The notes under the pieces: model-generated
Told to the model about the DNA's origin: nothing
Database searches by the model: none
Seen by the model: only the letters and a program-made list of their open reading frames with translations
NCBI GenBank assembly: GCA_023129805.1
Contig: JAGMBK010000086.1
Span: 1-7,727 of the forward strand
From: Candidatus Zixiibacteriota bacterium
GTDB taxonomy: Bacteria > Zixibacteria > MSB-5A5 > SM1-73
DNA: 7,727 bases
Direction: 5' to 3'
Shown here: positions 1-5,589 of the stretch, piece by piece
Layout: every line of letters begins with the position of its first letter
Numbering within the stretch: the first letter of the stretch is position 1
Made by a program: the position numbers and the translations under genes

Positions 1-9
1 CCCTAACCC

Positions 10-71
10 CTGGTTCTGGGTGCCTGGGACTGGCGACTGGTGTCTGGAGTCTGGATACTGGAGTCTGGTTT
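10..71. repeat. CTGG tandem repeat, 7-bp period
   Basis: The tetramer CTGG occurs nine times, starting at 10, 16, 24, 30, 37, 44, 51, 58 and 65. The last six are exactly 7 bp apart, giving a degenerate heptamer of the form CTGGnnT, often CTGGAGT. It lies in the 122-bp non-coding stretch downstream of nfnB, at the window edge, so its full extent is unknown. No T-rich hairpin that would terminate nfnB was found beside it. It may be a simple-sequence repeat or the edge of a larger intergenic repeat; no function is claimed. Confidence 0.75.
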
Positions 72-122
72 ACTCGTATCTCAGCGCTTCAATCAAGTCC
101 AAGAGAGGTGCAACTATTAATA

Positions 123-1526
123 TCACAAATTTTCTAAGTATCGATGTATGTCCTTGGCGGCTTTCTTGCCTGCACCGGCGGCTAATATCACCGTGGCTCC
201 GCCGGTGACTATATCGCCGCCTGCCCACATGCCTTCACGGGACGTTCGTCCGGTTTCTGGATCGGCGATTATGTTCCCCCACTTGTTCACTTCCAAACCA
301 GGAGTAGTCTGAGGAACTAAAGGATTAGAGCTGTTACCGATGGCTACCACGACCGTATCCACCCTCATGGTAAAGTTTGAGCCTTCGATTGGCACCGGGC
401 GCCTTCGTCCGGAAGCGTCCGGCTCCCCTAACTTCATCTTCAGGCATTCCATGGAGGTGACCCAGCCATCCTCGGTGCCATTGTATTTTATTGGGGTGGT
501 GAGCAAATGGAACTGGACCCCCTCCTGTTCAGCATGATGAATCTCGTCGATTCGAGCCGGCATCTCCTTTCTGGACCGGCGATAGAGGATGTAGGCGTTT
601 TCCGCACCCAGTCTTAATGCCGTGCGCACCGAATCCATGGCAGTATTTCCACCACCCAAAACTGCTACATTCTTCCCGGAAAAGATGGGGGTGTCATATT
701 CAGGAAAGCTGTAAGCCTTCATCAGATTGGATCTGGTGAGATATTCATTGGCAGAGTAAATGCCGTTGAGATTCTCGCCAGGGATGTGCATGAAATTAGG
801 CAGTCCGGCTCCGGTTCCGATGAACACCGCCTGGTATCCCTGGCTGAACAGCTCATCGATGGTCCATAGCTTTCCTATCACGAAGCTGGTCTTGATCTCC
901 ACACCCAATTTGGCTAAATAATCCACCTCAGCCTGAACGATGCTTTTGGGTAGTCGGAATTCCGGTATGCCGTAGACTAATACACCTCCGGTTTTATGTA
1001 ATGCCTCGAAGATGGTCACTTGGTGCCCCAGTTTGATAAGGTCGCCCGCCAGGGTCAGGCCGGCAGGACCTGATCCCACTATGGCCACCTTCTTTCCGGT
1101 TGGCGGGGCGATTTGGGGAATCTCCATCTCTCCCTGTTCCCTTTCGTAGTCAGCGGCAAATCTCTCCAGATGTCCAATAGCCACCGGCTCATACTTTTTT
1201 GCCAGCACACATACCTTCTCGCATTGATCCTCCTGAGGGCATACCCTTCCGCAGATAGCGGGAAGGCTGTTGGTCTTCTTTAGCTCTTTTGCCGCTGCTA
1301 TGAACTCTCCTTCGGCTATCAATCGGATAAACTCCGGTATATTTATCTCCACCGGACAGCCATCTATGCATATTGGCTTCTTGCATTGCAAGCATCTTTG
1401 AGCCTCCTCCATAGCCAGCTCGGGGGTATAGCCGAAGGGAACCTCCCTGAAGTTTTTGATCCTCTCCTTGGGACCCTGCTCCGGCATCTTCTGTCGGGGT
1501 ATCTTTAGCTTATCTTTGGCATTCAT
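123..1526 (-). CDS. nfnB: NfnB/GltA-type FAD- and NADPH-binding iron-sulfur oxidoreductase
   Basis: 467 aa, the usual length for the glutamate-synthase small-subunit-like family. The N-terminal ferredoxin-like domain has two cysteine groups, C45/C48/C53/C57 and C92/C96/C102/C106, for two [4Fe-4S] clusters. An FAD dinucleotide fold follows (GSGPAG, 151-156, preceded by VAIV), then the NADPH fold (GGGNTAMD, 291-298) and the C-terminal FAD-contact motif AGGD (435-438). Beside an NfnA partner, such proteins form the electron-bifurcating NADH-dependent reduced ferredoxin:NADP+ oxidoreductase; NfnB carries the bifurcating FAD and the NADP(H) site and is cytoplasmic. The ATG overlaps the nfnA stop as ATGA, with AGGGAG 7 nt upstream, so the two are translationally coupled. 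In Nfn crystal structures one cluster has a glutamate ligand; E99 in CPQEDQC is the plausible counterpart (inference). An automated label of 'glutamate synthase small subunit' is possible, but no large subunit is adjacent. Confidence 0.92.
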   Translation of the reverse strand: MNAKDKLKIPRQKMPEQGPKERIKNFREVPFGYTPELAMEEAQRCLQCKKPICIDGCPVEINIPEFIRLIAEGEFIAAAKELKKTNSLPAICGRVCPQEDQCEKVCVLAKKYEPVAIGHLERFAADYEREQGEMEIPQIAPPTGKKVAIVGSGPAGLTLAGDLIKLGHQVTIFEALHKTGGVLVYGIPEFRLPKSIVQAEVDYLAKLGVEIKTSFVIGKLWTIDELFSQGYQAVFIGTGAGLPNFMHIPGENLNGIYSANEYLTRSNLMKAYSFPEYDTPIFSGKNVAVLGGGNTAMDSVRTALRLGAENAYILYRRSRKEMPARIDEIHHAEQEGVQFHLLTTPIKYNGTEDGWVTSMECLKMKLGEPDASGRRRPVPIEGSNFTMRVDTVVVAIGNSSNPLVPQTTPGLEVNKWGNIIADPETGRTSREGMWAGGDIVTGGATVILAAGAGKKAAKDIHRYLENL

Positions 1527-2380
1527 CTCCCCACTCCCTGCTTGGTCTTTCCCCCGAACTTCCGGGTAAATCTTTCCATGGCTATCTTTTCCTGTTTTAG
1601 ATACATAGCCTGTCTTTTGATCAGCTCATCGAAGTCGACCTGATGCCCATCAAAATCCGGACCATCCACACAGGCAAACTTGGTCTTTCCTCCTACCGTC
1701 ACCCTGCAGGCTCCACACATGCCGGTGGCATCCACCATAATAGGATTCAGGCTGACCACGGTTTTGATCCCCCAGGGAGCGGTCACCTTGCAAACCGCCC
1801 TCATCATAACCACCGGCCCGATAGCCATTATGAAGTCAACTTTAACCTTTTTTGAAAGAAGCTGAGTCAAAAGGTCAGTCACAAAGCCATGGTGACCATA
1901 AGAGCCATCATCAGTGGAAATCAAAAGCTCGTCGCTTAAGTTTCTCATCTCCTCTTCCAAGATCAACAGATTCTTGCTGCGGGCACCGATTATGGAAATC
2001 ACCTTGTTCCCCGCCTGCTTCAAGGTCTTTGCCACGAAGTGAATGGGTGCAATTCCAATTCCTCCACCAACGCAGACACAGGTGCCGAAGTTCTTCATAT
2101 GGGTGGGAATTCCCAAAGGACCGACCACATCCGCCAAAACATCCCCCTTCTTTAAGATTGCCAGATGGGCGGTCGTTTTTCCTACCTCCTGGAAGATGAT
2201 GGTCAAAATCCCCGTTTCGGGGTTCAGATCGGTGATGGACATGGGAATCCTTTCACCCTCCTCGTTGATTCTAAGCACCACAAACTGCCCTGCTTTTGCC
2301 TTTTGGGTGATCAAAGGAACGTTCAGCTTAAGCAGGTTTATTTCTGGTGCCAGGTTCTTCAGTTCAAGTATCTCGTTCAA
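1523..2380 (-). CDS. nfnA: NfnA-type FAD/NAD-binding [2Fe-2S] subunit (sulfide/dihydroorotate dehydrogenase-like)
   Basis: 285 aa, full length for the ferredoxin-NADP reductase-like partner of NfnB. Visible parts: a flavin-binding barrel with RIPMSIT (44-50), an NAD-binding glycine motif GGGIGIAP (105-112), STDDGSYGHHG (155-165), and a C-terminal cluster region with C222, C225 and C237 in the family signature MCGACRVTVGG...FACVDGP. In known Nfn structures the [2Fe-2S] cluster has three Cys and one Asp ligand. NfnA oxidises NADH and passes one electron toward ferredoxin while NfnB handles NADP(H). The start is TTG: GGGAGGA lies just upstream and the N-terminus MNEILELKNLAPE is typical. It heads the nfnAB pair; repeat element A fills the gap upstream and no convincing sigma-70 promoter was seen there. 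'Sulfide dehydrogenase subunit beta' (SudB) is a common alternative name. Confidence 0.9.
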   Translation of the reverse strand: MNEILELKNLAPEINLLKLNVPLITQKAKAGQFVVLRINEEGERIPMSITDLNPETGILTIIFQEVGKTTAHLAILKKGDVLADVVGPLGIPTHMKNFGTCVCVGGGIGIAPIHFVAKTLKQAGNKVISIIGARSKNLLILEEEMRNLSDELLISTDDGSYGHHGFVTDLLTQLLSKKVKVDFIMAIGPVVMMRAVCKVTAPWGIKTVVSLNPIMVDATGMCGACRVTVGGKTKFACVDGPDFDGHQVDFDELIKRQAMYLKQEKIAMERFTRKFGGKTKQGVGR

Positions 2381-2384
2381 TCCG

Positions 2385-2391
2385 TCCTCCC
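2385..2391 (-). promoter_or_regulatory. Ribosome binding site fixing the TTG start of nfnA
   Basis: On the minus strand GGGAGGA ends 4 nt before TTG (2380-2378). It is a strong Shine-Dalgarno match, and no ATG or GTG lies at a suitable distance, so the TTG start is supported. Confidence 0.75.
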
Positions 2392-2400
2392 GTGAAAAAA

Positions 2401-2550
2401 TTAAAACCTGACTCTATCGTTAGCGCGCTTTTCAAAACTCGATGCTTGAAATTCTTCATCTGTTTCATCTGTTGGGAATTTTCCAGCTTCCATTAGCGAG
2501 CTTCAAGCCTCGAGACCAACTTCGTCACCGTTAAATGAGCTTCGAATAAC
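2401..2550 (-). repeat. Intergenic repeat element, copy A (empty form)
   Basis: This stretch between the lipoprotein gene and nfnA shares ordered blocks with 4206-4454: TTAAAACCT (2401-2409), CTCTATCGTT (2412-2421), CTCGAT (2438-2443), TTTTCCAG (2479-2486), CGAGCTTC (2497-2504), then CACCGTTAAA and AGCTTCGAA (2538-2546). The copies have the same orientation relative to the minus-strand genes. Copy A is about 150 bp and lacks the palindromic insertions of copy B. A direct repeat AACTTCGTyACC (2518 and 2548) reaches into the lipoprotein stop codon. No conserved reading frame is seen: the frame matching copy B is broken by a stop. It looks like a non-coding interspersed repeat. Confidence 0.6.
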
Positions 2551-2554
2551 TTCG

Positions 2555-2887
2555 TTACCAGTTTCTCTCCTTTGCTTGCTTAAGCCTTTCTATTTCCTCC
2601 ACAAAATACTCTCTGAAGAAATCCACCACCTCTTGTGGGGAGAAGACATCTATCAACTCTTCGTGCTTTAATCTTTCATATTTATCTTTGAAGGCGGGAA
2701 TATCCTGAAGAAGAGAGTCAATTCCTTTCACCACCGCCTGATAGTTTTTTGAGTCGAACTCCTCCCTCAACTCAGGTGGCAAAACATTTCTGAAATTATC
2801 CAATCTCCTCTGGAGAATTTCTATCTTTGATTCTTCACATCCGATTACGCAAGTTACGCATAAAAGGATCAAAAAAGCTCTTTTCAA
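2555..2887 (-). CDS. Small predicted lipoprotein, function unknown
   Basis: 110 aa. The N-terminus MKRAFLILLCVTCVIGC is a short lipoprotein signal: two basic residues, a hydrophobic core and the lipobox V14-I15-G16-C17. Cleavage would leave a lipidated Cys17 followed by Glu-Glu and about 93 residues. The mature part is charged and probably helical, with no recognised domain; it ends in a basic, Glu-rich stretch (EEIERLKQAKERNW). The start is TTG, supported by AGGGGG 7 nt upstream, which lies inside the last codons of ackA. Only 2 bp separate the ackA stop from this start, so the genes are very probably co-translated. There is no Asp at +2, so an outer-membrane location is possible if the cell is diderm (inference). 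The lipoprotein call is well supported; no function can be proposed. Confidence 0.72.
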   Translation of the reverse strand: MKRAFLILLCVTCVIGCEESKIEILQRRLDNFRNVLPPELREEFDSKNYQAVVKGIDSLLQDIPAFKDKYERLKHEELIDVFSPQEVVDFFREYFVEEIERLKQAKERNW

Positions 2888-2889
2888 CT

Positions 2890-4125
2890 TTAAACCCCCT
2901 TGAGCATCCTTTTTCTCTCTTTTGTTTCTTGGATGACCCTTTTGGTGTCTAAGGCTATCACCAGTTCCTCATTAGTAGGGATGGAAAATACCTTTACTTT
3001 AGAATCATTGGTCTGTATCTCTTTTGCTCGTTTGCTTGAAGCTTGCTTATTTTTTTCCTCATTGATTTTGATGCCCAGAAACTCCAGGCTCTCGCAGGAT
3101 TTTTTTCTCACCACAGGGGAGTTTTCACCTATGCCGGCGGTGAAGATCAAAGCATCCAAGCCTCCCAGCACTGCGGCATATGCTCCGATATACTTCCGAA
3201 TGCGATAGCAATACACGTCCAGCGCCAATTGTGCAGAGGAATTTCCCTTTTGTGCTTCACTGATGATATCCCGCATGTCGCCTGAGATTCCGGAGATGCC
3301 CTGCAATCCACTATGTTTGTTAAGCAGGGTATTGGCTTCGTGTAAGGAGAGTTCCTCCTGAGCCATGATGTGCAAAATTATGGCTGGATCCAAATCACCG
3401 GAACGAGTTCCCATCAAAAGTCCTTCCAGCGGGGTGAATCCCATGGAGGTGTCCACCGAGATTCCTCCTTTAATCGCTGTCATGCTGGCTCCATTTCCCA
3501 GATGACAGGTAATGAGATTTAGGTCTTCGATCGGTCGACTCATCAACTTGGCGGCACGTCTGGAAACATAAAAATGTGAAGTGCCATGAAAACCATATCT
3601 TCTTATCCCGTATCTTTTATACAGCACATAGGGGATTCCGTAAAGATAGGCATAAGCAGGCATCCTCTGATGAAAGGCGGTATCAAATACCGCCACCTGA
3701 GGGATTCCCGGAAGTATCTGCTTGCAGGCATTTATTCCCCGGATATTGTGGGGGTTGTGAAGCGGCGCCAGCTCAATACAGCTTCGCAGAACCTGCATCA
3801 CCTCCTGGTTTATGAGGACCGAATCGGGGAATTTTTCGCCCCCATGCACCACTCGATGACCCACCGCATCTATCTCCAACTTATCCCGGATCACTCCATG
3901 ATTGGGTGAAAGTAGCATGGCGATCACGTGCTCCACCGCCATGATGTGATCTAAGATTTCTCCGGAGATGGTGACCTCAGGTCGGTCATGGGGCTTGTGA
4001 ACCAAAACCGCTCCACTCATCCCGATGCGTGATACCATTCCTTTGGCCAGCACATAAGCTTTATCAATATCGATGAATTGATACTTTACCGATGAACTGC
4101 CACAGTTTAAGACCAGTATCTTCAT
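2890..4125 (-). CDS. ackA: Acetate kinase
   Basis: 411 aa, normal for AckA. It interconverts acetyl phosphate + ADP and acetate + ATP in the cytoplasm, the substrate-level phosphorylation step of acetate-forming fermentation. The N-terminal phosphate motif MKILVLNCGSSSVKY is intact. Residues match the numbering of the well-studied Methanosarcina enzyme: N7, R91 (GHRVVHGGE), H123 (LHNPHN), D148 (VFDTAFHQ), H180 (YGFHGTSH), R241 (GTRSGDLDP) and a C-terminal Glu in TNEE (E386); FTAGIGENS (328-336) is the adenine/phosphate region. The ATG is certain from family conservation although the Shine-Dalgarno is weak (AAGGA only 1 nt away). No phosphotransacetylase gene is in the window. Upstream lies repeat element B and no clear promoter; transcription may come through from the dehydrogenase gene. 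The small lipoprotein follows directly. Confidence 0.97.
   Translation of the reverse strand: MKILVLNCGSSSVKYQFIDIDKAYVLAKGMVSRIGMSGAVLVHKPHDRPEVTISGEILDHIMAVEHVIAMLLSPNHGVIRDKLEIDAVGHRVVHGGEKFPDSVLINQEVMQVLRSCIELAPLHNPHNIRGINACKQILPGIPQVAVFDTAFHQRMPAYAYLYGIPYVLYKRYGIRRYGFHGTSHFYVSRRAAKLMSRPIEDLNLITCHLGNGASMTAIKGGISVDTSMGFTPLEGLLMGTRSGDLDPAIILHIMAQEELSLHEANTLLNKHSGLQGISGISGDMRDIISEAQKGNSSAQLALDVYCYRIRKYIGAYAAVLGGLDALIFTAGIGENSPVVRKKSCESLEFLGIKINEEKNKQASSKRAKEIQTNDSKVKVFSIPTNEELVIALDTKRVIQETKERKRMLKGV
2895..2900 (-). promoter_or_regulatory. Ribosome binding site within the ackA 3' end, fixing a TTG start
   Basis: AGGGGG on the minus strand lies 7 nt before the TTG at 2887-2885. It overlaps the final Lys-Gly-Val codons of ackA, so the small lipoprotein is probably translated by ribosomes finishing ackA. 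Confidence 0.6.
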
Positions 4126-4249
4126 GTCCTTTTATTGTTGACTGAGCGATCTATTTTTTGTTTTTTTCATTTTTTATTTCGAACTTTACTTTTCACTTCG
4201 TCATTTTAAAACCTCGCAATAACCTCTATCGTTTGTTCGTATGAATGTG

Positions 4250-4270
4250 CGTCCCGCAAAGTGCGGGACG
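4250..4270. repeat. Hairpin CGTCCCGC / GCGGGACG
   Basis: Perfect 8-bp arms (4250-4257 and 4263-4270) around the 5-nt loop AAAGT. No T-run follows on either strand, so it is not a standard intrinsic terminator. It is one of the modules present in repeat copy B and missing from copy A. Confidence 0.7.
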
Positions 4271-4311
4271 AGCTTCACATTGTTGACGAAGCTCGTAACG
4301 AAGCTCGATTT

Positions 4312-4328
4312 TCCCGCCGAAGGCGGGA
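4312..4328. repeat. Hairpin TCCCGCC-GAA-GGCGGGA inserted in repeat B
   Basis: Perfect 7-bp arms with a GAA loop. Repeat copy A has CTCGATGCT where copy B has CTCGAT, then this hairpin, then GATGCT. The hairpin is thus flanked by GAT (4307-4309 and 4327-4329, 20 bp apart), and A keeps a single GAT. This fits insertion with a 3-bp target duplication, though so short a repeat can arise by chance. Confidence 0.6.
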
Positions 4329-4402
4329 TGCTCGGAAGTTTTCATCTACTGTAGGTTTTCCAGTTTCAATCCACGAGCTTCCAGCTTCGAAACGAGCCTC
4401 GC

Positions 4403-4435
4403 CACCGTCATGCACCATATGGTGCATGACACCGT
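4403..4435. mobile_element. 27-bp palindromic mini-insertion, copy 1
   Basis: Bases 4407-4430 form a perfect 24-bp palindrome centred on ACCATATGGT. It is bracketed by the direct repeat CACCGT at 4403-4408 and 4430-4435, exactly 27 bp apart. The homologous repeat A reads TCACCGTTAAA with a single CACCGT and no palindrome, so A looks like the uninserted site. The core TGCACCATATGGTGCAT differs at only 3 of 17 positions from the core of the second copy near 7355-7388. A mobile or formerly mobile nature is inferred; the element is far too short to encode anything. Confidence 0.55.
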
Positions 4436-4468
4436 TAAACCAGCTTCGAAAAATTGCCCTTCCTTTTT

Positions 4469-5365
4469 TCATCTGGGAAACAGATCTGCTTCTCCTATTT
4501 TGTTTCCCTCTTCATCATATTTAAAAAAGCCCTGTCCAGTTTTCTTTCCCAAGTGTCCGGCGCGCACCAGCTTTCTCAAAAGCGGACAGGGGTTGTATTT
4601 GTGATCAGAAAGCTCATGTATTAGATTTTCCATCCACTTCATCACCTCATCTAAGCCCATCATATCTGCCAGAGCCAGAGGTCCGATATTGAAGCCGTAA
4701 CCTAATTTCATGGCGGTGTCGATATCTTCAGCCGTGGCGATTCCCTCCATGAGCACATGCATGGCTTCATTTAACAGCGGAACGATGATTCGGGTGGTGA
4801 CATAACCGGGATATTCATAAACCGTAACCACGGTCTTGTCTAAATGTTGTTCTGCAAACTCCTTAATCAGATCCAAAGTCTCCGGAGAGGTTTTGAGTCC
4901 TCTCACCACTTCCACCAGAGGGATCTTGGTAACCGGAGGGAGAAAGTGAAGTCCTATCACTTTGTCCGGTCTTTTGGTGGTGGCGGCTATCTCGGTTATG
5001 GAAAGGGTGGAGGTATGGCTGATCAACACGATCTCCGGACGGGTGGCCTCATCCAGCTTGGCTAACAACATCTGTTTAAGCTTCAGATCTTCTGGAACGG
5101 CTTCCACCACCAGGTCAACCTCAAGGGCGTCATCATATTCGGTTGTCCACTTTATCCGAGAAAGGATCGCTTTCTTTTCACTTTCCGTCATTCCCCATTT
5201 TTGAATATCTAAATCCATTTCTTCGGACAGAAGCTTAAGGCTTTCTTTTATGATCTCTTGGCTCAAATCAACCAGGGTAACCTCAATTCCGGTGCCTGCC
5301 AGAAGCCGGGAGATTCCCCTCCCCATAACTCCTCCGCCGATAACCATAACTTTTGAAATAAGCAT
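4469..5365 (-). CDS. 3-hydroxyacyl-CoA dehydrogenase family protein, divergent active site
   Basis: 298 aa, close to single-function 3-hydroxybutyryl-CoA dehydrogenases. The N-terminal Rossmann fold has VMVIGGGVMGRGI (GxGxxG at 10-15) and an acidic residue after the second strand (D33) that favours NAD. The C-terminal helical domain has the family run TAEDIDTAMKLGYGFNIGPLALADMMGLD (211-239) and ends with GKKTGQGFF. Catalytic Ser (S119), His (H140 in GLHF) and Glu (E152 in LVEVV) are present. Differences: the usual HFFNPV is HFLPPV (P143), the Asn before RxxVP is Thr (T191 in VTTR), and SNTS is SHTS (H117). The PPxxxIPLVEVV pattern also recalls gulonate/carnitine dehydrogenase relatives, so 3-hydroxybutyryl-CoA as substrate is uncertain. 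The ATG has AAAGG 8 nt upstream and a good promoter at 5421-5448. It is divergent from the AbfD-like gene. Confidence 0.88.
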   Translation of the reverse strand: MLISKVMVIGGGVMGRGISRLLAGTGIEVTLVDLSQEIIKESLKLLSEEMDLDIQKWGMTESEKKAILSRIKWTTEYDDALEVDLVVEAVPEDLKLKQMLLAKLDEATRPEIVLISHTSTLSITEIAATTKRPDKVIGLHFLPPVTKIPLVEVVRGLKTSPETLDLIKEFAEQHLDKTVVTVYEYPGYVTTRIIVPLLNEAMHVLMEGIATAEDIDTAMKLGYGFNIGPLALADMMGLDEVMKWMENLIHELSDHKYNPCPLLRKLVRAGHLGKKTGQGFFKYDEEGNKIGEADLFPR

Positions 5366-5420
5366 AAAATCAACCTTTCTTTATCTTCTCGATTTTACCA
5401 TCACCCCCAAATAAACATTC

Positions 5421-5448
5421 ATTATAACCAAATTTCCCCTTTTGGCAA
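5421..5448 (-). promoter_or_regulatory. Sigma-70-like promoter for the 3-hydroxyacyl-CoA dehydrogenase gene
   Basis: On the minus strand TTGCCA (5448-5443), 16 bp, then a consensus TATAAT (5426-5421). Transcription would begin about 45-50 nt before the ATG at 5365. The three downstream gene groups (ackA-lipoprotein, nfnAB) have no equally good promoter, so this one may serve the whole minus-strand series, reading through repeats B and A (inference). Confidence 0.65.
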
Positions 5449-5465
5449 GCCTTTTTAGAAGGCTT
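5447..5465. promoter_or_regulatory. Inverted repeat AAGCCTT / AAGGCTT next to the minus-strand -35 box
   Basis: Perfect 7-bp arms (5447-5453 and 5459-5465) around TTTAG. It overlaps the last two bases of the minus-strand -35 hexamer and lies about 57 bp upstream of the plus-strand -35, a place suited to an operator. Seven T's (5471-5477) follow on the plus strand, but no plus-strand gene precedes them. Operator role is inferred. Confidence 0.4.
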
Positions 5466-5521
5466 TGTAATTTTTTTCACAAGCTACCGGCGCTTTTTCT
5501 AATTATATCAACATAATACGC

Positions 5522-5549
5522 TTGACCTTTGTTGTCAATTGAGTATAAT
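5522..5549 (+). promoter_or_regulatory. Sigma-70-like promoter for the AbfD-like gene, with an operator-like inverted repeat
   Basis: TTGACC (5522-5527), 16 bp, then consensus TATAAT (5544-5549). The predicted start near 5556 leaves a leader of about 34 nt. The inverted repeat TTGAC-N7-GTCAA (5522-5526 and 5534-5538) covers the -35 box and spacer, where a repressor would block polymerase. No regulator gene is in the window. Confidence 0.7.
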
Positions 5550-5560
5550 ACAGAAGAATG

Positions 5561-5585
5561 AAAAACTCTAAAAACTCTGGAGGTG
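5561..5585 (+). promoter_or_regulatory. Tandem 9-bp repeat plus strong ribosome binding site in the AbfD-like leader
   Basis: AAAAACTCT occurs twice back to back (5561-5569, 5570-5578), directly followed by GGAGGTG (5579-5585). The GGAGG core ends 6 nt before the ATG at 5590, so the start is secure. Confidence 0.7.
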
Positions 5586-5589
5586 TAAG

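Larger units (their letters stand above)
4206..4454 (-). repeat. Intergenic repeat element, copy B (with palindromic insertions)
   Basis: Most of the 343-bp gap between the 3-hydroxyacyl-CoA dehydrogenase gene and ackA is a longer relative of 2401-2550. Shared blocks in the same order are TTAAAACCT (4206-4214), CTCTATCGTT (4224-4233), CTCGAT (4304-4309), TTTTCCAG (4356-4363), CGAGCTTC (4374-4381), and CACCG, GTTAAA and AGCTTCGAA up to 4450. Extra material in B is a hairpin at 4250-4270, an inverted repeat ACGAGCTTC (4268-4276)/GAAGCTCGT (4288-4296), a direct repeat ACGAAGCTCG (4286 and 4298), a GC-rich hairpin (4312-4328) and a perfect palindrome (4407-4430). The remaining bases 4126-4205 are A/T-rich with no feature recognised. 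Confidence 0.62.

Noticed and set aside
1..10. CCCTAACCCC resembling a telomere repeat
   Set aside because: Only one unit is present, the surrounding genes are bacterial, and the following sequence is a different repeat.
123..1526. Glutamate synthase small subunit (GltD) as the primary call
   Set aside because: The NfnA-type partner overlaps it directly and no glutamate synthase large subunit is nearby, so the NfnAB transhydrogenase is the better reading.
1643..2411. Several plus-strand open frames opposite nfnA
   Set aside because: The minus-strand frame has clear flavin, NAD and [2Fe-2S] motifs; the opposite frames have low-complexity translations and no family match.
4250..4430. Terminator hairpins between the dehydrogenase gene and ackA
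   Set aside because: None of the three palindromes is followed by a T-run on the minus strand, so read-through cannot be excluded and no terminator was called.
4206..4454. CRISPR-like array in the repeat-rich gap
   Set aside because: Repeats are inverted or irregularly spaced and there are no evenly spaced direct repeats with unique spacers.
4275..4472. A 65-codon minus-strand frame overlapping the dehydrogenase stop as ATGA
   Set aside because: The overlap is attractive, but the frame lies almost wholly in repeat copy B. The homologous frame in copy A has a stop, one of the hairpin insertions is 20 bp and breaks the frame relation, and no good ribosome binding site or protein family supports it.
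5447..5478. Intrinsic terminator on the plus strand
   Set aside because: A hairpin plus seven T's is present, but no plus-strand gene lies upstream and the structure touches the minus-strand -35 box, so an operator or incidental role is preferred.
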